This document shows positions 24,868 through 38,099 of a stretch of 64,000 bases of DNA, in pieces. The stretch comes from Nymphaea colorata (taxonomy: Eukaryota; Streptophyta; Magnoliopsida; Nymphaeales; Nymphaeaceae): NCBI RefSeq assembly GCF_008831285.2, contig NC_045142.1, positions 13,530,716 through 13,594,715 on the forward strand, written 5' to 3'. How positions within the stretch are numbered: position 1 is the first letter of the stretch; each line of letters begins with the position of its first letter. The notes beneath the pieces are model-generated. The model saw only the letters and a program-made list of their open reading frames with translations, did not search any database and was not told the DNA's origin. Position numbers and translations under genes: made by a program.

Positions 24868-27800
24868 TGCTTGCTTGAGTCGTAGTCAACCATCATCCTT
24901 GGTTGGCCTGACATTTAAATAGAACATGATACTCACCTGCCCATATCTCAAACATACATCTTTGGAACCAATTTAATGACTCCCACTCTGTGATGGCTGA
25001 TATAGTTGGCTATGTTCTTGAATCCTGAAAACATATTCTACATACAAAGCTAATAACAAATGAATCCAAGTTTCCAACAAAATTTGTTTGATTATAGTGT
25101 CTGTCTTTTTTTTTCCCCTTTGTAGGGGTATGGCAGGTCATTGTGGATGATGCATGGATTTTTTAAAGCAAATGGAAGCTGTGGGTATCTTAAAAAACCT
25201 GATTTTTTGTTGAACAATGGTGGTGCAACATTTGATCCACAAGCAAAGCTCCCAGTGAAGAAGACACTTAAGGTAAATATTCACCAATTAAGAGTTATTG
25301 ATGATCCATTAATTTTGTCTAGATAATTTTGTTTATACCTGTAATTCCTTTGATGTTGTTAACCAGGTGATGGTCTACATGGGGGATGGATGGAACTTAG
25401 ATTTCAAGAAAACACATTTTGACACATATTCTCCACCTGATTTCTATACAAGGGTATGAATCTTTCTATCTTATTGAAGTTTGAATCTTGGGGTTCATTT
25501 TTACTGAGGTAGTACAACTACTTTTTTCATGATTTTCTCATGATATCAAATAAGAAAAATAGAGAACCTAATGCTTTTGCACTTCATAGAAAAGTATGGC
25601 ACTACAATGATTTGTTTGGGATTATATGCTTGAATGCATCATGTATCTTGTTTTAGACATGACCGTTCTATCCAGAGTTCCTTAGAGTTTTGGTCCTTTT
25701 TTTGTCTATTCCCCATGTTGCCTACCAGTGAAGAGATTGTCCAAAAAATGGTCCCACATGAGCTGACGCTCAAGTGTTACATCCATTATGCAAACCTATG
25801 TTTTTTTTGGTGCTCCTTAATTAGTCCAGTTTAAAGTTTCGATGGAACAGTTGGACACTAGTAATAGCTGAACCAACAAAAAGTAACTGTATTGAAGAGA
25901 AGTGAAAACAGCTAAAAGATTTCCTGTTGTACAAATTTTGGAACAAAGCAGCTGTAACCAGTGAAATTTGTTCTAGTAGACTTCGTTATTCTGCTTCATG
26001 ATAATTTTAGCTGTCTGCGTTGGATCTCATCTCCAGGTGGAATTGGATTCAAGGTGGGTCTTTGCAACCAGAAGTTGGAAGTGTAAAGTATTAGGCACAA
26101 ACACAAACAGTGATAGAAAGGCTCACATAAATAACATTCATGGTTCAGCTTTCAAATGCTATATCCATGATCGCTCCACTCCCACATTTTTCTATTTTTC
26201 TTGAGAAGAGATTGTATCTCCCTAACAACTTGCTAGAATTACAAGATCTTGGAGATCCCTCAAAACTGATATCCTAGAACCATATTTTACATCTTTTTCT
26301 TTTGGTAACCAAATATTACAAAATTGATATTCCTTTTCACCTTTTATCTTGATCACAATGATATTATGGTAAGCTTGATTCTTTCTTCTAAATGCAGCTG
26401 GGGTTGTTTTCTTTGGATTTAGTTTCCTATTGTTAAAACTTACTCACAATCCAATCCCTTGTTAGGATATCAGCCAGCTGACTTTGCGATTCCACAAGCT
26501 TGACTCTATTCCTTTCTTGGCAACCCTCTTTTAACCAAATAGTAGTTAACTTGTAATTTTTCATCCATGCATAAAATTTTGGATTTTGTGATTAATTCAG
26601 AAAAACAAAAGAAATCATAACGCGACTACCCAGGTGAGCTTTCACACAAGTTCCTTGATGAGTTACTGGAGTCATAGTACTGCAAATGCTCCAAATTCCA
26701 CATTCTTCTATTAAGCTTTTTGCTAGATTTTGTCACAGTTTGCTTCTTAATGGTTCCCATATAGGTAAGGTAACCACTACCCAAATCTCCCATCATCTGA
26801 GCATCCTACTCGGTGTGCATCAGTAAAGGTTGTCAAATCAATTTTCTCATACCTGGATATTTGAAGCCCATTTTTGTTGTTTCCAAAACCAAAACTGTTT
26901 TGCATAAGCATAATATTGTGCTGTAGGATCGTGCACAAATTGACAAGTATCATTAATGGCATAAGCAATATTTAGTCTAGTGAAATCCATGTAGTGAATT
27001 GCTGCAAGAATATTGTTGGATTTGTCTTGGTCTTTTAAACAAGCTCATTCAAAACTAACTAAGCAGTAGCCACCTGAAGACAGAAGAGCACCTGAAGACA
27101 GAGGCAACCATCTGATGATCACCCGGTAGATTTCTTTGAAAAAAAAAAGATGCACCTTGACAGCAGGAAGGAGTCTTGATGGATTTTGAAGCCATCATTC
27201 CTGTTTTCACAAGCAAAACATATATATATGTGGGTGTACACTTTACCTTATGACCAATTCAACTCCTAACACAAAGTGCAAATTATTGGAATCCGTTAAT
27301 GAGAAATCCTTTGCATATTTTAAAAGTTGCCAACAACTTCTTTACAGTTTCAAGTAACAATAATATCAGCTTTATTCATGACAAAAAAGACGTTTTAAGC
27401 ATTGCCTGGATGGTCAACCATTTCATTAGAGCTTGCTCAGCCATAAAGGTCTCAATTAATTTTACATGAATGATTTGGACTTTTCTTTTTTTAGCCCAAG
27501 GGGCTCTGCTAGCTCAAAAGAACTTCATCCTTTAAGAAATTGTGAGGAAAACCATTGTTCAAATGAAATTGTTGAACAGCCCAACCTTGACTGGTAATTA
27601 GAAAATTGTGGTTCCCTTGAGGGCAGAAAGTCTTAAAGTACTCTATGCCTTCTTGTTGACTTTTGTGTGTGCTCTTTGTGTGTTTTGTGCATTCTCGGCC
27701 ATTTTTTTCTACCTTTTTCTTCTAGTGGAGAATTACTATTTGTTCAGCTTATGAAGGTCGTCTTGAGATGATTCATATCAGTTCTAAAGGGAAGATAACC

Positions 27801-29272
27801 TTACACAGCATCTGAGCGTCGGTTGACCAGGTTGAATTTTTTTCGTCATATCCAGTGCCTGACATGTGTCTGGCCATATGGATGCAGCCATGCAGGTACA
27901 GTGTGCTTGTAGGCTAGCTTATATGACAATCCCCATACAATGACCAAGAAGCCAAGAATTGAAAATGAGAAGGGATGGATACTCAAAGATGGCCCCTAGG
28001 AATGAAGAGATAAATTCCCAAATTCAATTCACACAGATGCTTCACAAAGGTCCAAAATTGGTTTTGTTAGCCTTATTGCAAGTACTTCTGCTCTTGCCAG
28101 TGACTCCTTGTGTATAATTATGGGCTAGCTGAGCTGCTTTATTAAAACACTCTATAATTGTACTGACTAGTTAGTGATGGCCGTCTGGTCTTAAGCCACT
28201 GAGCCGCTGCACCAACCAAGGGGCCAGTCTGCCTGATTGCCCCAATGCAACAGCTAGATTGGCTTGCTCTAGCCATGTGGTGCCAGTCGGAGGCCACCCC
28301 TGGTCATGGCACCTGGCTGGTTGCCTTTGGTACTTGCGACAGCACTGACTAAGGTGCTGTTGGACAGGATGGTCCTATATTGTGACTCTGCCATCCTCAA
28401 TAAGTCTAACATTGCTTTGTCTACTACCTATCATGGTACCATCTATGTAACATGGGTATGGAGTGTGGGTGCTATTGCAGGCTCGGATGCAGCAATTTTC
28501 ACCAAAAAAAAAAAAAAGAAAAGAAAAAACAAACAAAAAAGTATGGGTGCAGTGGGGATATATATATCTACATGTGTGAGAGAGAGTGTGTGTATGTCTA
28601 TATATATGTATATCATTTGCTATATAGTCAATTAACTGTTTAATGGCCTGTCTCAAGGGGCATAGAATAGCTGGTTGGGTTAGGGGCATGTGAAAAGGCA
28701 TGTCTCTTGTTCAATTGCTGTGAGCACTGTGTCTCTGCGTCTTAAGGTAGTACAATGTGGTGCCTATGTTGAAGGGTGCAGCGCTGCCATTGCCGATGCC
28801 AATTCAGCTAGGACCCTAGAGGCAAGGAGAATGGGGGAGTCTTTGGCCCTTTTCTAGGTGCTGAGTTGTTAACTTCTTGCTCACCTGGAGCTGTTTAGTA
28901 GCCTTATTTACATTTTTGTTATTTCCATTTTTGGAAGAGAAAGACTCTGCATGTCTCATTGTTCATGGTATTCAACAGGTTGGTATTGCTGGGGTTCCAG
29001 CAGATACAATAATGAAAAAAACGAGGACAATTGAGGACAACTGGTCACCCTCTTGGAATGAAGAGTTCCAGTTCCCCTTGACTGTTCCTGAGCTTGCATT
29101 GCTTCGGATTGAAGTGCATGAATATGACATGTCTGAAAAGGATGATTTTGGGGGGCAGGCATGTTTTCCCATATCAGAATTGCAGACTGGAATCCGAGCT
29201 GTGCCACTTTTTGACAAAAAGGGCGAGAAATTTAGATCTGTAAAGCTGCTTATGAGATTTGAATTGTCATGA
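20381..29272 (+). CDS. PLC: Phosphoinositide-specific phospholipase C (PI-PLC)
   Basis: Nine exons: 20381-20704, 21100-21296, 22965-23100, 23215-23457, 23556-23797, 24082-24199, 25126-25272, 25367-25453 and 28979-29272. Phases are consistent and the product is 595 aa, usual for plant PI-PLC. The enzyme cleaves phosphatidylinositol (4,5-bis)phosphate to diacylglycerol and inositol phosphate at the plasma membrane. Residues 1-108 are the degenerate EF-hand region (start [10 protein letters not shown], like relatives). The X domain (about 109-254) has [12 protein letters not shown] with His126, ELDLWP, LHGR with His172 and VTLEDH. An acidic linker holds [10 protein letters not shown]. The Y domain (about 335-455) has [13 protein letters not shown] and [17 protein letters not shown]. 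The C2 domain (about 468-595) has [15 protein letters not shown]. The exon 1 donor could instead lie 12 bp later, adding VYTQ. Intron 8 is 3.5 kb. All catalytic residues I know are present. Confidence 0.96.
24824..24865. repeat. (GA)n microsatellite in PLC intron 6
   Basis: About 21 GA units. The surrounding intron shows no coding sequence. Confidence 0.9.
25454..28978. other. PLC intron 8, 3.5 kb
   Basis: This is the longest PLC intron, flanked by AGG/GTATGA and CAACAG/GTTGG. It is mostly A/T-rich with a poly-A tract near 28503-28515 and short AT and TG runs at 28560-28615. A more GC-rich patch (28180-28450) has no recognised coding content. No transposon end could be fixed. Confidence 0.6.
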
Positions 29273-30279
29273 GATGTTTGGTAATGACCTTCTAGTTGCT
29301 CAAATATCCCTTCCATCACAAGGCCTTTCCCAATCCTTGAAACATTGTTGTACCATTTAAGTGGCTTGTACCTTCATGTGACTATCCTGTGCAAAACCAG
29401 TTGTGAATACGGTAATGTATGTTAGAGTTCTTTGTAAAAGCCATTGCCTTCATTTTATCAAATGTTCTATTAAAAAGTTTGCTGTGAAAGGTACGCAAGC
29501 ACATGAAGTCAAATCTGATGAACATGTTCTGCAAGGCAAAATATACAGTTTAAATCTGTGGCTAGATTGTGCTGTTGGCAAGTGAATCTCGAGGGTTTTG
29601 CTAAGCAAAGGTCGACAGTATCATATAAGTACGGGCGTGCAGGTTTGGGACCTGGCACCACACAGATACGAGTGGTACGCCAGTGCTATTATGTGAAAGT
29701 AATTGTCTTATGTATGAAGTTGTAAGTTAGAACTTATGTGAAATATGTCTTCAATACATAATAAAATAATGACTAAGAATGAAACATTATGTATTTAATG
29801 TGAAGGCCAAATGACAGGAATGAGAAGCATCTTAGTACCAAAGTAGACGAGGTATCCATTTTGCAGAGATGTTAGCAAAAGGAACCCCCCTTGGCCTGGC
29901 AAAAGGAAGAACGCGTCGTAACTTCTGAAGTAGTGAAGTCTAGTGGCTTTAGGTTGATTCATAAAGAATTAAGAGCCCCAAAAGGCCTCTCTGGGAAATG
30001 AAATTTACTACCAATATAGGTGCTACACATGATTATGAGCTAATAAATCTGGCCTCCCACAATTTCTGAATATGGCCTGAGATGTTTTAACTCAAGTCCA
30101 CAAATAGGTAAGAGAAGACTCAAGGGCATATCCTTGTGGTCTCTCAAAGACGCAAACCTATCAGGCCATGACAGATCCCGTTAATTCATGTTACCGGATT
30201 TTGTCAGCTCCACTTTCTTTTGCTGGTTGTTTAGCCTGGATGCTTCAAGATTTCAGATTCAAATAAAACCTTTTTCTTT
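29273..30279. other. PLC 3' flank and intergenic DNA
   Basis: A candidate AATAAA lies at 29760-29765, nearly 490 bp past the stop; a nearer variant signal may be the one used. No other gene is seen up to the copia element. Confidence 0.45.
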
Positions 30280-30284
30280 AAATT

Positions 30285-30675
30285 TAATGGTTATCTCAAA
30301 GGTATTGTCGAACTTATAAAATAGATTAGTTTTAGTTACCTCAAATGTGCAGTAGATGAAGACTAATTCTGGTGCCCCGACGGGGACAACTACTCACAGT
30401 TCAGAGAACACCCAACTTCACAATCCTTACTGCAATACCTCAGCAATCAACCAAAGGATTTAGTTTCTCTCCAAACATGGATATATTTCCATTTGTGTAT
30501 TGATTGCCATTTCCGCCATTCGCTCTTCCATTTTCCTTTTCTCATTAATCTTTGCGTTTTCAATCAAAACTGAAAACGACAACTGCCAACCATGCAGTCG
30601 ATGGTGCGTTACCATACTTGGCTCATAAGCTTGGATCCTGCCAATCACAGGCATATTCAGACCCGAAGTCCAAGA
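30285..30675 (-). repeat. 3' LTR of the copia element
   Basis: It aligns along its length with 38939-39244 (shared words GATTAGTTTTAGTTACCTCA-like and GCGTTTTCAATCAAAACTGA). In element orientation it starts TCTTGGACTT, where the other LTR has TGTTGGACTT, so its first dinucleotide has mutated. Confidence 0.85.
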
Positions 30676-30766
30676 TTCTCCCACTCGAACTGACAGGCAA
30701 GGAGACAAAAAGATTTCTTTAGTGGTTTAGGTGTGAGTTGTTATTCAGCATACTAGCTATAGGATC

Positions 30767-31042
30767 ATGCCACCCGCAAGCATAGTAAAATTGACCAGCT
30801 ATATACCGGTTAGAGCAACACAGTGGCTCACCTGCAAGAAAAAAAAAAATTTGTATGCATCAAGAATAGCTCATTGTGCCCTAGAATAAAAACTCATCGA
30901 CACGATGCGACCCACAAGCATAGTAAAATTGACTAACTATGTACCGGTTAGAGCAACACAGTGACTCACCTGCAAAAAAAAAAAATGTAGTTGTATGCAT
31001 CAAGAATAGCTCATTGTGCCCTAAAATAAAAATTCATCGACA
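30767..31042. repeat. 138-bp tandem duplication inside the copia element
   Basis: Two copies begin ATGCCACCCGCAAGCATAGT (30767) and ATGCGACCCACAAGCATAGT (30905). They include TACCGGTTAGAGCAACACAG and a poly-A run of differing length. The duplication lies in noncoding DNA between RNase H and the polypurine tract. Confidence 0.85.
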
Positions 31043-31896
31043 CGAGTCTCTACTTATTCAATCCCTCAGCACTTGATGATGCTAAATGTGTTAGACTGAG
31101 GGCTCATACTATGCTTTATATTTACTATTGAATCAAGCCTCCCCCTTTTTTTGGTGATTCAACTTTGCGGACAATAAATATAAGCAGTAGTATAGTTACC
31201 AATTGATCTTCCTCTCCTACTATATTCAACAAATTTTGAATCGGTTGTTTTCCTAGATATGTCCCATTAAGCCGAATCTCTCATGGCCTTAGGCGGCATA
31301 ATCAAGTCCATAAGGGCAACCAAAGTAAATACATAATTTTACATCCTATATTTATTGGGATTCATACAATGAAGAAGCAGGGATAATTCTTCATCTCTCA
31401 TTTCTGTCGACTTAGTTATCAATGCAACATATGCGATATGTCTCACGTATCACGGCCCATCAACACACTTTGAATAAGTATATGCAAGCATTAAAAGGAA
31501 TTTTCACAGCCATACAAATCACCAAGAGTCCAAATCGTTCAGAGAATTAACTTGAGTTCTCAAAAGATGTCCCTCTTAGTCCCACTAAGATGATATAAGC
31601 CCTTGAATCTGGTTTCCTGGTCTACATGATGTTGGAGATTATGTCAGTCTTTAAGTTCCATGATATAAGACTTCAACTTGATCCAATCAACGCTATAAAA
31701 AAAAACTTGCACACAATTTCATCATTTCGTACATGACATTTAAGATCCACAAAACGTGTATCTCTTCTACATACTTACATATACATGTGTGACATATATG
31801 AATTTAGTCATGGGATTTTTTCATCTAAAGAAAGATTATATTCTATTGAGTCCCATAGACTTTGCATTCTTCTTAAATACTTCAGTAGTAATTTGC

Positions 31897-32800
31897 TTAA
31901 TAAGATAATTTGTTACCATCTAATGAGTAGGAATGTAGTTTAGTGACAACTTTTTTGTTTTGTACTACATCTCGCAAGTGCTTGCATCTAGTATCGATAT
32001 GTTTGGTTTTACAATGAAATATGGGATTCTTGGCAAAAGCAATTGTGGCTTGATTATCCCAACAAACATCAATCAGAGCACTTGCTTCTAAGACAATGTT
32101 AAGCTTTTTGAAAAATTTCATCAACCAAACACCCAATTGTACTGTCATGGACCCAGTTACAAATTCAGCTTCCATGATAGATAGAACTACACAAGTGTGT
32201 TTCTTGCTACACCAGGATATAGCCCACAATTGAGCAGAAATATATCTCCAAACATAGACTTACGTTCATTAGGGTCTCCTCCCCAATTTACATCTATGTA
32301 ACCCCTAAGTTGCAGTTCTCCACCGTGCCGTGATAGCATAGTGTCAAGTTTTCAGTGCCCTTTTAAGTACCACATGATCCTTTTAACAACTTTCCAATGA
32401 ACATGTTCATGATTTGACTGATAACTATTGACTGCCAATTGCATGACATATGTAAGGTTTTGTACACATCATTAAGTACATTAGACTGTTAACCGCTCTC
32501 AAATAGGGTAAATTTGATATTTTACCGCTCTCAAATAGGGTAAATTTGACATTTTCTTTCCTTCTTTTGATGTTTCTAGACACACTCTAGTGGAAAAACT
32601 ATCACATTTACTTATGGAAGAATCTATTGGCTTGTAGTTTTTCATATTGAATCGCTTCAAAACCTTTTTAATACAAGACACTTGTGAGAGAGTAAGAAGT
32701 TTTTTTGAGTGATCCCTTTTAATCTCTATGCCCAATATAAATGTTGTTTTGCTCATGTCTTTCATTTCAAAATGATTAGATAGTCAATCCTTCATTGACT
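31897..32800 (-). pseudogene. Copia reverse transcriptase C-terminal part and RNase H
   Basis: The minus-strand block HFEMKDMSKTTFILGIEI (about 32700-32780) matches the copia RT region just after the catalytic YVDD box. The RNase H part (32229-31897) has ISWCSKKHTCVVLS, then MEAEF, then the HIDTRCKHLRD motif. Several stops and shifts separate them. The YVDD box itself is not present upstream, where foreign sequence begins near 32800. Confidence 0.75.
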
Positions 32801-34366
32801 CGATCACTTGATTTAATAATTTTCAATATCTAATTATCATTAAATAATAATTTACTCGATCAAAATATGTTATTATTTAAAAATAATCAAATCAATGTTC
32901 TATATATATAATTAATATGAAAAAAGTATGAAATGTCATATGAATAACTTATGAAAAAATATACAAATCATATGAAAAACTTGTGGAAAAAATATGAAGT
33001 TTTTTTTATTATTTTTCATTAAATAAATATATTATTTAAGGTTTCCTGCTAAAATACACGGTGAAGAAGCTTTCATACTTTAGTTATAAAAATTGTGAAT
33101 ATTGAACATTAATTGGTTTATTTTTAACTAATAACATAACATATTTTAATTGACTAAACTATTATTTCATGTTGATCACTTATTGTGAATTAAAAGACAT
33201 TATTTAATGATTTTTTCTCATTTTATTGAGTTATTTGAAATAATTTGTGTTACACCCGTAAAAGAGTTTTTAATAATATATCAAATAATTTTTTAATCCT
33301 CTTACCTTTATTACAATAATTATTTTTTTACATGAAATTATGTAATTGTTCCAATGATATGTAAGATAGTTTATTAAAAATTGGACAATCTGTTGTTTTC
33401 CTAATAGTTAAAGGCTTTTGCTTACAAATTTTTGAATTTTGTGTTATATATCAAATACCTAAGACTTTTGGACATACTATATGATTATACAAAATAATTT
33501 TCTTGATTGATTAAATAAATAATTTTTAATTTCATAAATTAAAACTTTTTTATGAGTTCAAGAGTTTTTTCATATTAAATAAATCTACTTGCCATTAATT
33601 TTCATATTTTTAAAAATACTAATTTTTTTGAAATTTCTTTATAAAAGTTTATTATTATTATTTTTAATTAAATAAATACATTATTTAAGATATTCTGTGT
33701 TATTATTATTATTATTATTATTTAAGTTTAGTTGATGCCTTAACTATAATAGTTTTCTTGTTTACACAAAAACGTTTAATTAAATATAATATTAATTATT
33801 TATTAATTGGTTTTGTATGATATAGTTTTAAATATTTTAAGTACAATGTTATACATAGTAATTATATGACTATTATTATATGCAATTTCATAAAAGTCAT
33901 CAGCTTTTAATCAAATTATTTGTTCATATACAGTTTATATTCTTTATTTATCATAATTTTAAGTTGGTGCGTTTGGTTAGACCTTTTGCCTAACCATTCA
34001 TAGGTCACAACTTCAAAACTTGGAGAAACCAATTCAAGCTCTCTCTCAAGTTCGGATTCGGATATCATCGGATTCGGATTCTCGGATATCAACTCACGGT
34101 TCAGAATCGGATATCAGTAATTCGGATTCGGATATCAACTCAGAAATCATCGGATATTTACTTAAACCCGAATCCGTATCCGAAGGATAAGATGGTTAAA
34201 AATCCGATCGGATATTTACTTAAAACCGAATCCGAATCCGATCGGATGTTACTTCTTAAATCCGAATTCGATCCGATTTCTCAATCGGATGTCAAATTGC
34301 TAACCATATCCGATTGTTTTCGAGTAATTCGGATCGGATATCCGATCCATTGACATCCCTACTAGT
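32800..34366. mobile_element. Foreign AT-rich segment replacing the copia RT core, with a hAT-like end
   Basis: About 1.2 kb of very AT-rich DNA (32800-34000) is followed by a tract of GGATTCGGATATC-type palindromic words. It ends CATTGACATCCCTA at 34366, which is the inverted TAGGGATGTCAATG terminus. Copia homology stops at both edges, and roughly 130 codons including the RT active site are missing. The partner left terminus was not found, so this may be a composite of insertion plus deletion. A second end-like sequence, GGTGCGTTTGGTTAGACC, occurs near 33966. Confidence 0.5.
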
Positions 34367-36110
34367 ACATATACAAAACAATTGCTAGTATAAGGTGAAC
34401 ATAAGTCCTATTGGCAACTGGAGAGAATGTCTCATCATAGTCAATGCCTTCTTTCTCAGTGTATCATTTTACCATGGATCCACTTGCATTTTTTGAACAT
34501 AGAGAACAAATGGTCTTCCTTACAGGAGGAAAATTGAGAAGTTCCCAAATCCTTATGGACCTCATCTCCTCTTCCATTGCTTTCTTCCATTCTTCTTTTT
34601 TTGGACAAGAGAGAGTCTTACACACCCTTTTATGACATCAATGTCATCAAGTACTACTATCGTGGCTTCATCTTCTATCTCAAATCTGCGATATGGAATT
34701 ATTTTCCCTGCATTCTAACGAAACATCACTATGCAGTTCACTCTCACTATATTGAATCGATTGAGGCCATACATCTTGTGTCACTATCTCTTGATCATTT
34801 GTCTTTGTATATTCTAGGTCACCCAACTCATATAGTTGAACATCTCTATTTATATCATTCTTCTTAAGGTAATCATTTTTCAAGAATGTAGTATCATTGG
34901 AATCTATGCGAGTCACAATCCTATCTGCATTTTCTCTTAAGAAGACATAACCTTTGGAGTGTTCACAATATCGAATAAAGATTTCTTTCCCCTTGGTCCC
35001 AGTTTACCATACTGGTCGATGATTGCGAATCACAAATGACTAACGTTTGGCTCTCTGCCCATCCATCATTCATATGGAGTTGATGAGGTACACTTTTTAG
35101 GCACACCGTTAAGGATGCATGTTGTAGTCAGTAGAAAATCAACTAAAAAAGAAATAGGTAACTGTACTTATGCCATCATAGATCTGACCATTTCTATCAA
35201 TGCTCGATTTCTTCTCTCAGCAGCACCATTTTGTTGTGGTGTACATGGAATGGTCAGGTGTCTATCTATGTCTTCTTCATCGCACATTTCCTTAAATTGT
35301 TCAGACAATATTCTCAACCTCAATCTATTCAAGGGGCTTTGATCTTTTGATTAAGATGATTCTCTACTAAGTTCATGAATCATTTGAAGCAATACAATGC
35401 CTCAGACTTGTGGAAGATTAAATACACATAATAATAGCAAGTATAGTCATCAATAAAAGTGATGAAGTATGATGTACCGCATTTAGATGCAATACTCATT
35501 GGTCCACATGTGTCAAATGGATGAACTGTAATATAATGAAAGCCATAATTGCTTTCCCAAATGGTTTTCGAGTTTGTTTTCCTACTAAAAACTATTCATA
35601 GACAGGCTTGTCAATATTTGTAAGGGATCGTAGTAATCCCTCATGATCTACTGTAATCAATCTATTTTGTCCAATATGCCCCACACCAGCATTTCAGATA
35701 CATGCATGCATATTAATATACATTAAAGCATTCATTGTTCATATAATAGGAATTTGAATAAGTATTTAAAACAAAAAAAAACCATTTATTAACACACTAA
35801 AACAAATAATTGAGGCTACAGACAATATACTAACACAATTGTCTTTAAAAGGAAGTTTATAGCCAAATGTCATAAAAAAAATAAACAGAAACTAAATTTC
35901 GTTGAATATCCGAGGTGTGAAAATAGTAGATTTCAAGTACTTGCCAAAACCAGCTAGCAAGTGTCTGATCCATTGCACTTTTGCACGACTAGTGTTCCCT
36001 AAGAACAACGACCTTTTCCTTGCTCGATACTTTCGATATTCAATGAATGCACTGCGATCATGCATCGTATGGTCTATTATTCTTGAGTCTATAATTCACA
36101 AATGATGAGA
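34367..36110 (-). pseudogene. Copia protease, integrase and N-terminal reverse transcriptase, decayed
   Basis: Read on the minus strand. The protease region at about 36100-35880 contains DSRIIDH where the family has DSGATDH, then HDRSAFIEY. A zinc-binding pre-integrase block with GHIGQNRL lies near 35690-35660. The integrase core has HPFDTCGPMS and FIDDYT (35530-35420) and QQNGAAERRNR (about 35210-35250). The RT start has EKEGIDYDETFSPVA (34395-34470). Numerous stops show it is nonfunctional. Confidence 0.75.
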
Positions 36111-36199
36111 TCCTGCAATTAGAGCACAACTTGAAAAAAAAAAAAAAAGAACTTAAGGTCTAAGAAGTGTGCACATTCTTTGGTTCATTGCAGTATAGA

Positions 36200-36856
36200 G
36201 CGAATGACTAAGCTTCTTATATTTGAAACATTTCACCTTACTCTTGTCCTTCTTTTCATTGTGCTTTCTGTGGCATCTTTGTTTTTCATCTTGCTTTTTA
36301 TTTTTCTTACCTTAATTTTTGCATGTTTATTTTTAAACAACCTTGGACTATCTCTCCTTTTGTTTTTTTTTACTACTTGAATTTGTTGTTTATCTGTAAT
36401 GTTGTGTTCCTATTGACTTCAGCTTTCTAATCATATTAGCTATCTTCCTGAGATGCTGACTAAGAGTAAGTTGGTTCTGTTTATGATATAATCCAAATTT
36501 AATAGTGAGCTTTTTGAGTTTGGCTAATGTTCCACCAAACCTGTCCTTAAGGGCTAGCCACACTTATTTTGTAGCAGTATAATGCTCAAACTAACACGTG
36601 ATGTCATCTTGAATTGGGCACAACATTGTGACTCTAGCCACACTATCATTTTTACATTTCCATGCATTATAAGCTTTAGAGTCCTTTTGTGCTTGTGCAT
36701 TATTTCCCTTAGGTCTAATCATGATGTGGTTCAGTGCATCAAGAGCTTTAACCTTTTCTAAGGCGAAACTATATTTTTCTGTCATATATCACAGTTATCC
36801 ACATTCAACTTCTCAATGCATGCTAAATCTAAGATTGACTTACTTGGAGCAGACAT
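36200..36856 (-). pseudogene. Copia gag, decayed
   Basis: It starts ATG at 36856 (MSAPSKSILDLACIEKLNV) and continues with LEKVKALDALNHIMIRPKG and NAWKCKNDSVARVTML, typical of plant copia gag. Several stops occur, the first about 24 codons in. Confidence 0.75.
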
Positions 36857-37809
36857 ATCCTAAGCCAACCAGAAAGAAAACAACCGCCATAATTATTAAT
36901 GTGTGTCACTAATATATGTCAAAGAAAACTTATTGCACATTTATATGTATAGCTAAGTCAACACCTCTAGTTGTATAATACTTCACACTAGATGTAGGAT
37001 CAAAAGGTCACTAAATTTGAAATCATCTCCCACTCTCTTAGTGATCTGTGGCTATACAACTAAGTTGTGTACGTTAGCTCTAATATCTTACTGGAGTAGA
37101 TGCCCATCATCATGTATACGAAACCAAGTATTACAAGTACAGTTGAAGAATTAATCATGCATAAAAATTGAATCATTAATAAAATAATGCAATTTCATTA
37201 ATTATCCATATAAAATTGTTCATGAATGACAAGCAGACAAACAAAATGTAGATAAAAAAAAAATATGAATCTGAATAGACCCACTACAACAATGTTCAAA
37301 GATTGTCTTAAAAAAGAAGAAAAAACAGAATAAATTCAATCTACAATGCCTATGTCTAAAAGCTGAGTTTAGATCTCGCATAATTGTGTGCTACATCGAA
37401 AAATTTTGATCTATAATCGAAACGCCCTCATGTTGAAGAAGGTTTCAAAGTTGTTCTTTCTGGCATGCCATTTGTGACATCTCACTATTCCTTGAATGTG
37501 GGTGTCGCAACTTCCCATTCCTAAGGACACAAGTATCATCTCGGGCACGGGATCGCCAGAACTCTTGTTTTATTTAGTGCTATTCCACGAGTTTGATCTC
37601 AGTAACTGCCTTATCAAAAGTTAATACACTGTCATGTCTGTCCAAACATTTTTCTCTAAATATCAACTAGCATCGTTCTTTTCTCTATTGACAAGAAAAA
37701 TATGAGCGCCTATGTCACTCTAACCAGCAACCAACTGCCCATTAGCCACTAGTCCAAGCCTACCTACCAACACTGACGTCTCTTTTGGCCTGGGGTAGGC
37801 AAATAAAAG

Positions 37810-38019
37810 GAAGTCCATATACATGGACTGGACTCCTCCGGTGCCACTGTGCCCCTTGACTTGCTTCTTCAAACACGTCCTCTAGGTTTTTATTAAATTA
37901 TGAATAGGATGAAGTCCATATACATGGACTGGGCCTGGACTCCTCTTGTGCTACTGTGCCCCTTGACTTGCTTCTTCAAACACGTCCTCTAGGTTTTTAT
38001 TAAATTATGAATAAGATAG
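37810..38019. repeat. 101-bp tandem duplication in the copia leader
   Basis: Copies begin GAAGTCCATATACATGGACT at 37810 and 37911. The second has a few extra bases after GGACTGG. The first 20 bases of the unit include the palindrome AGTCCATATACATGGACT. It lies between the primer-binding site and gag. Confidence 0.85.
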
Positions 38020-38099
38020 GCCAACCGAAAAAAGGTAAAATAATAGTCTTATCGGTATTTTAAATTTTTATTAGTATTTTTTATTTTATTATGGATTAA

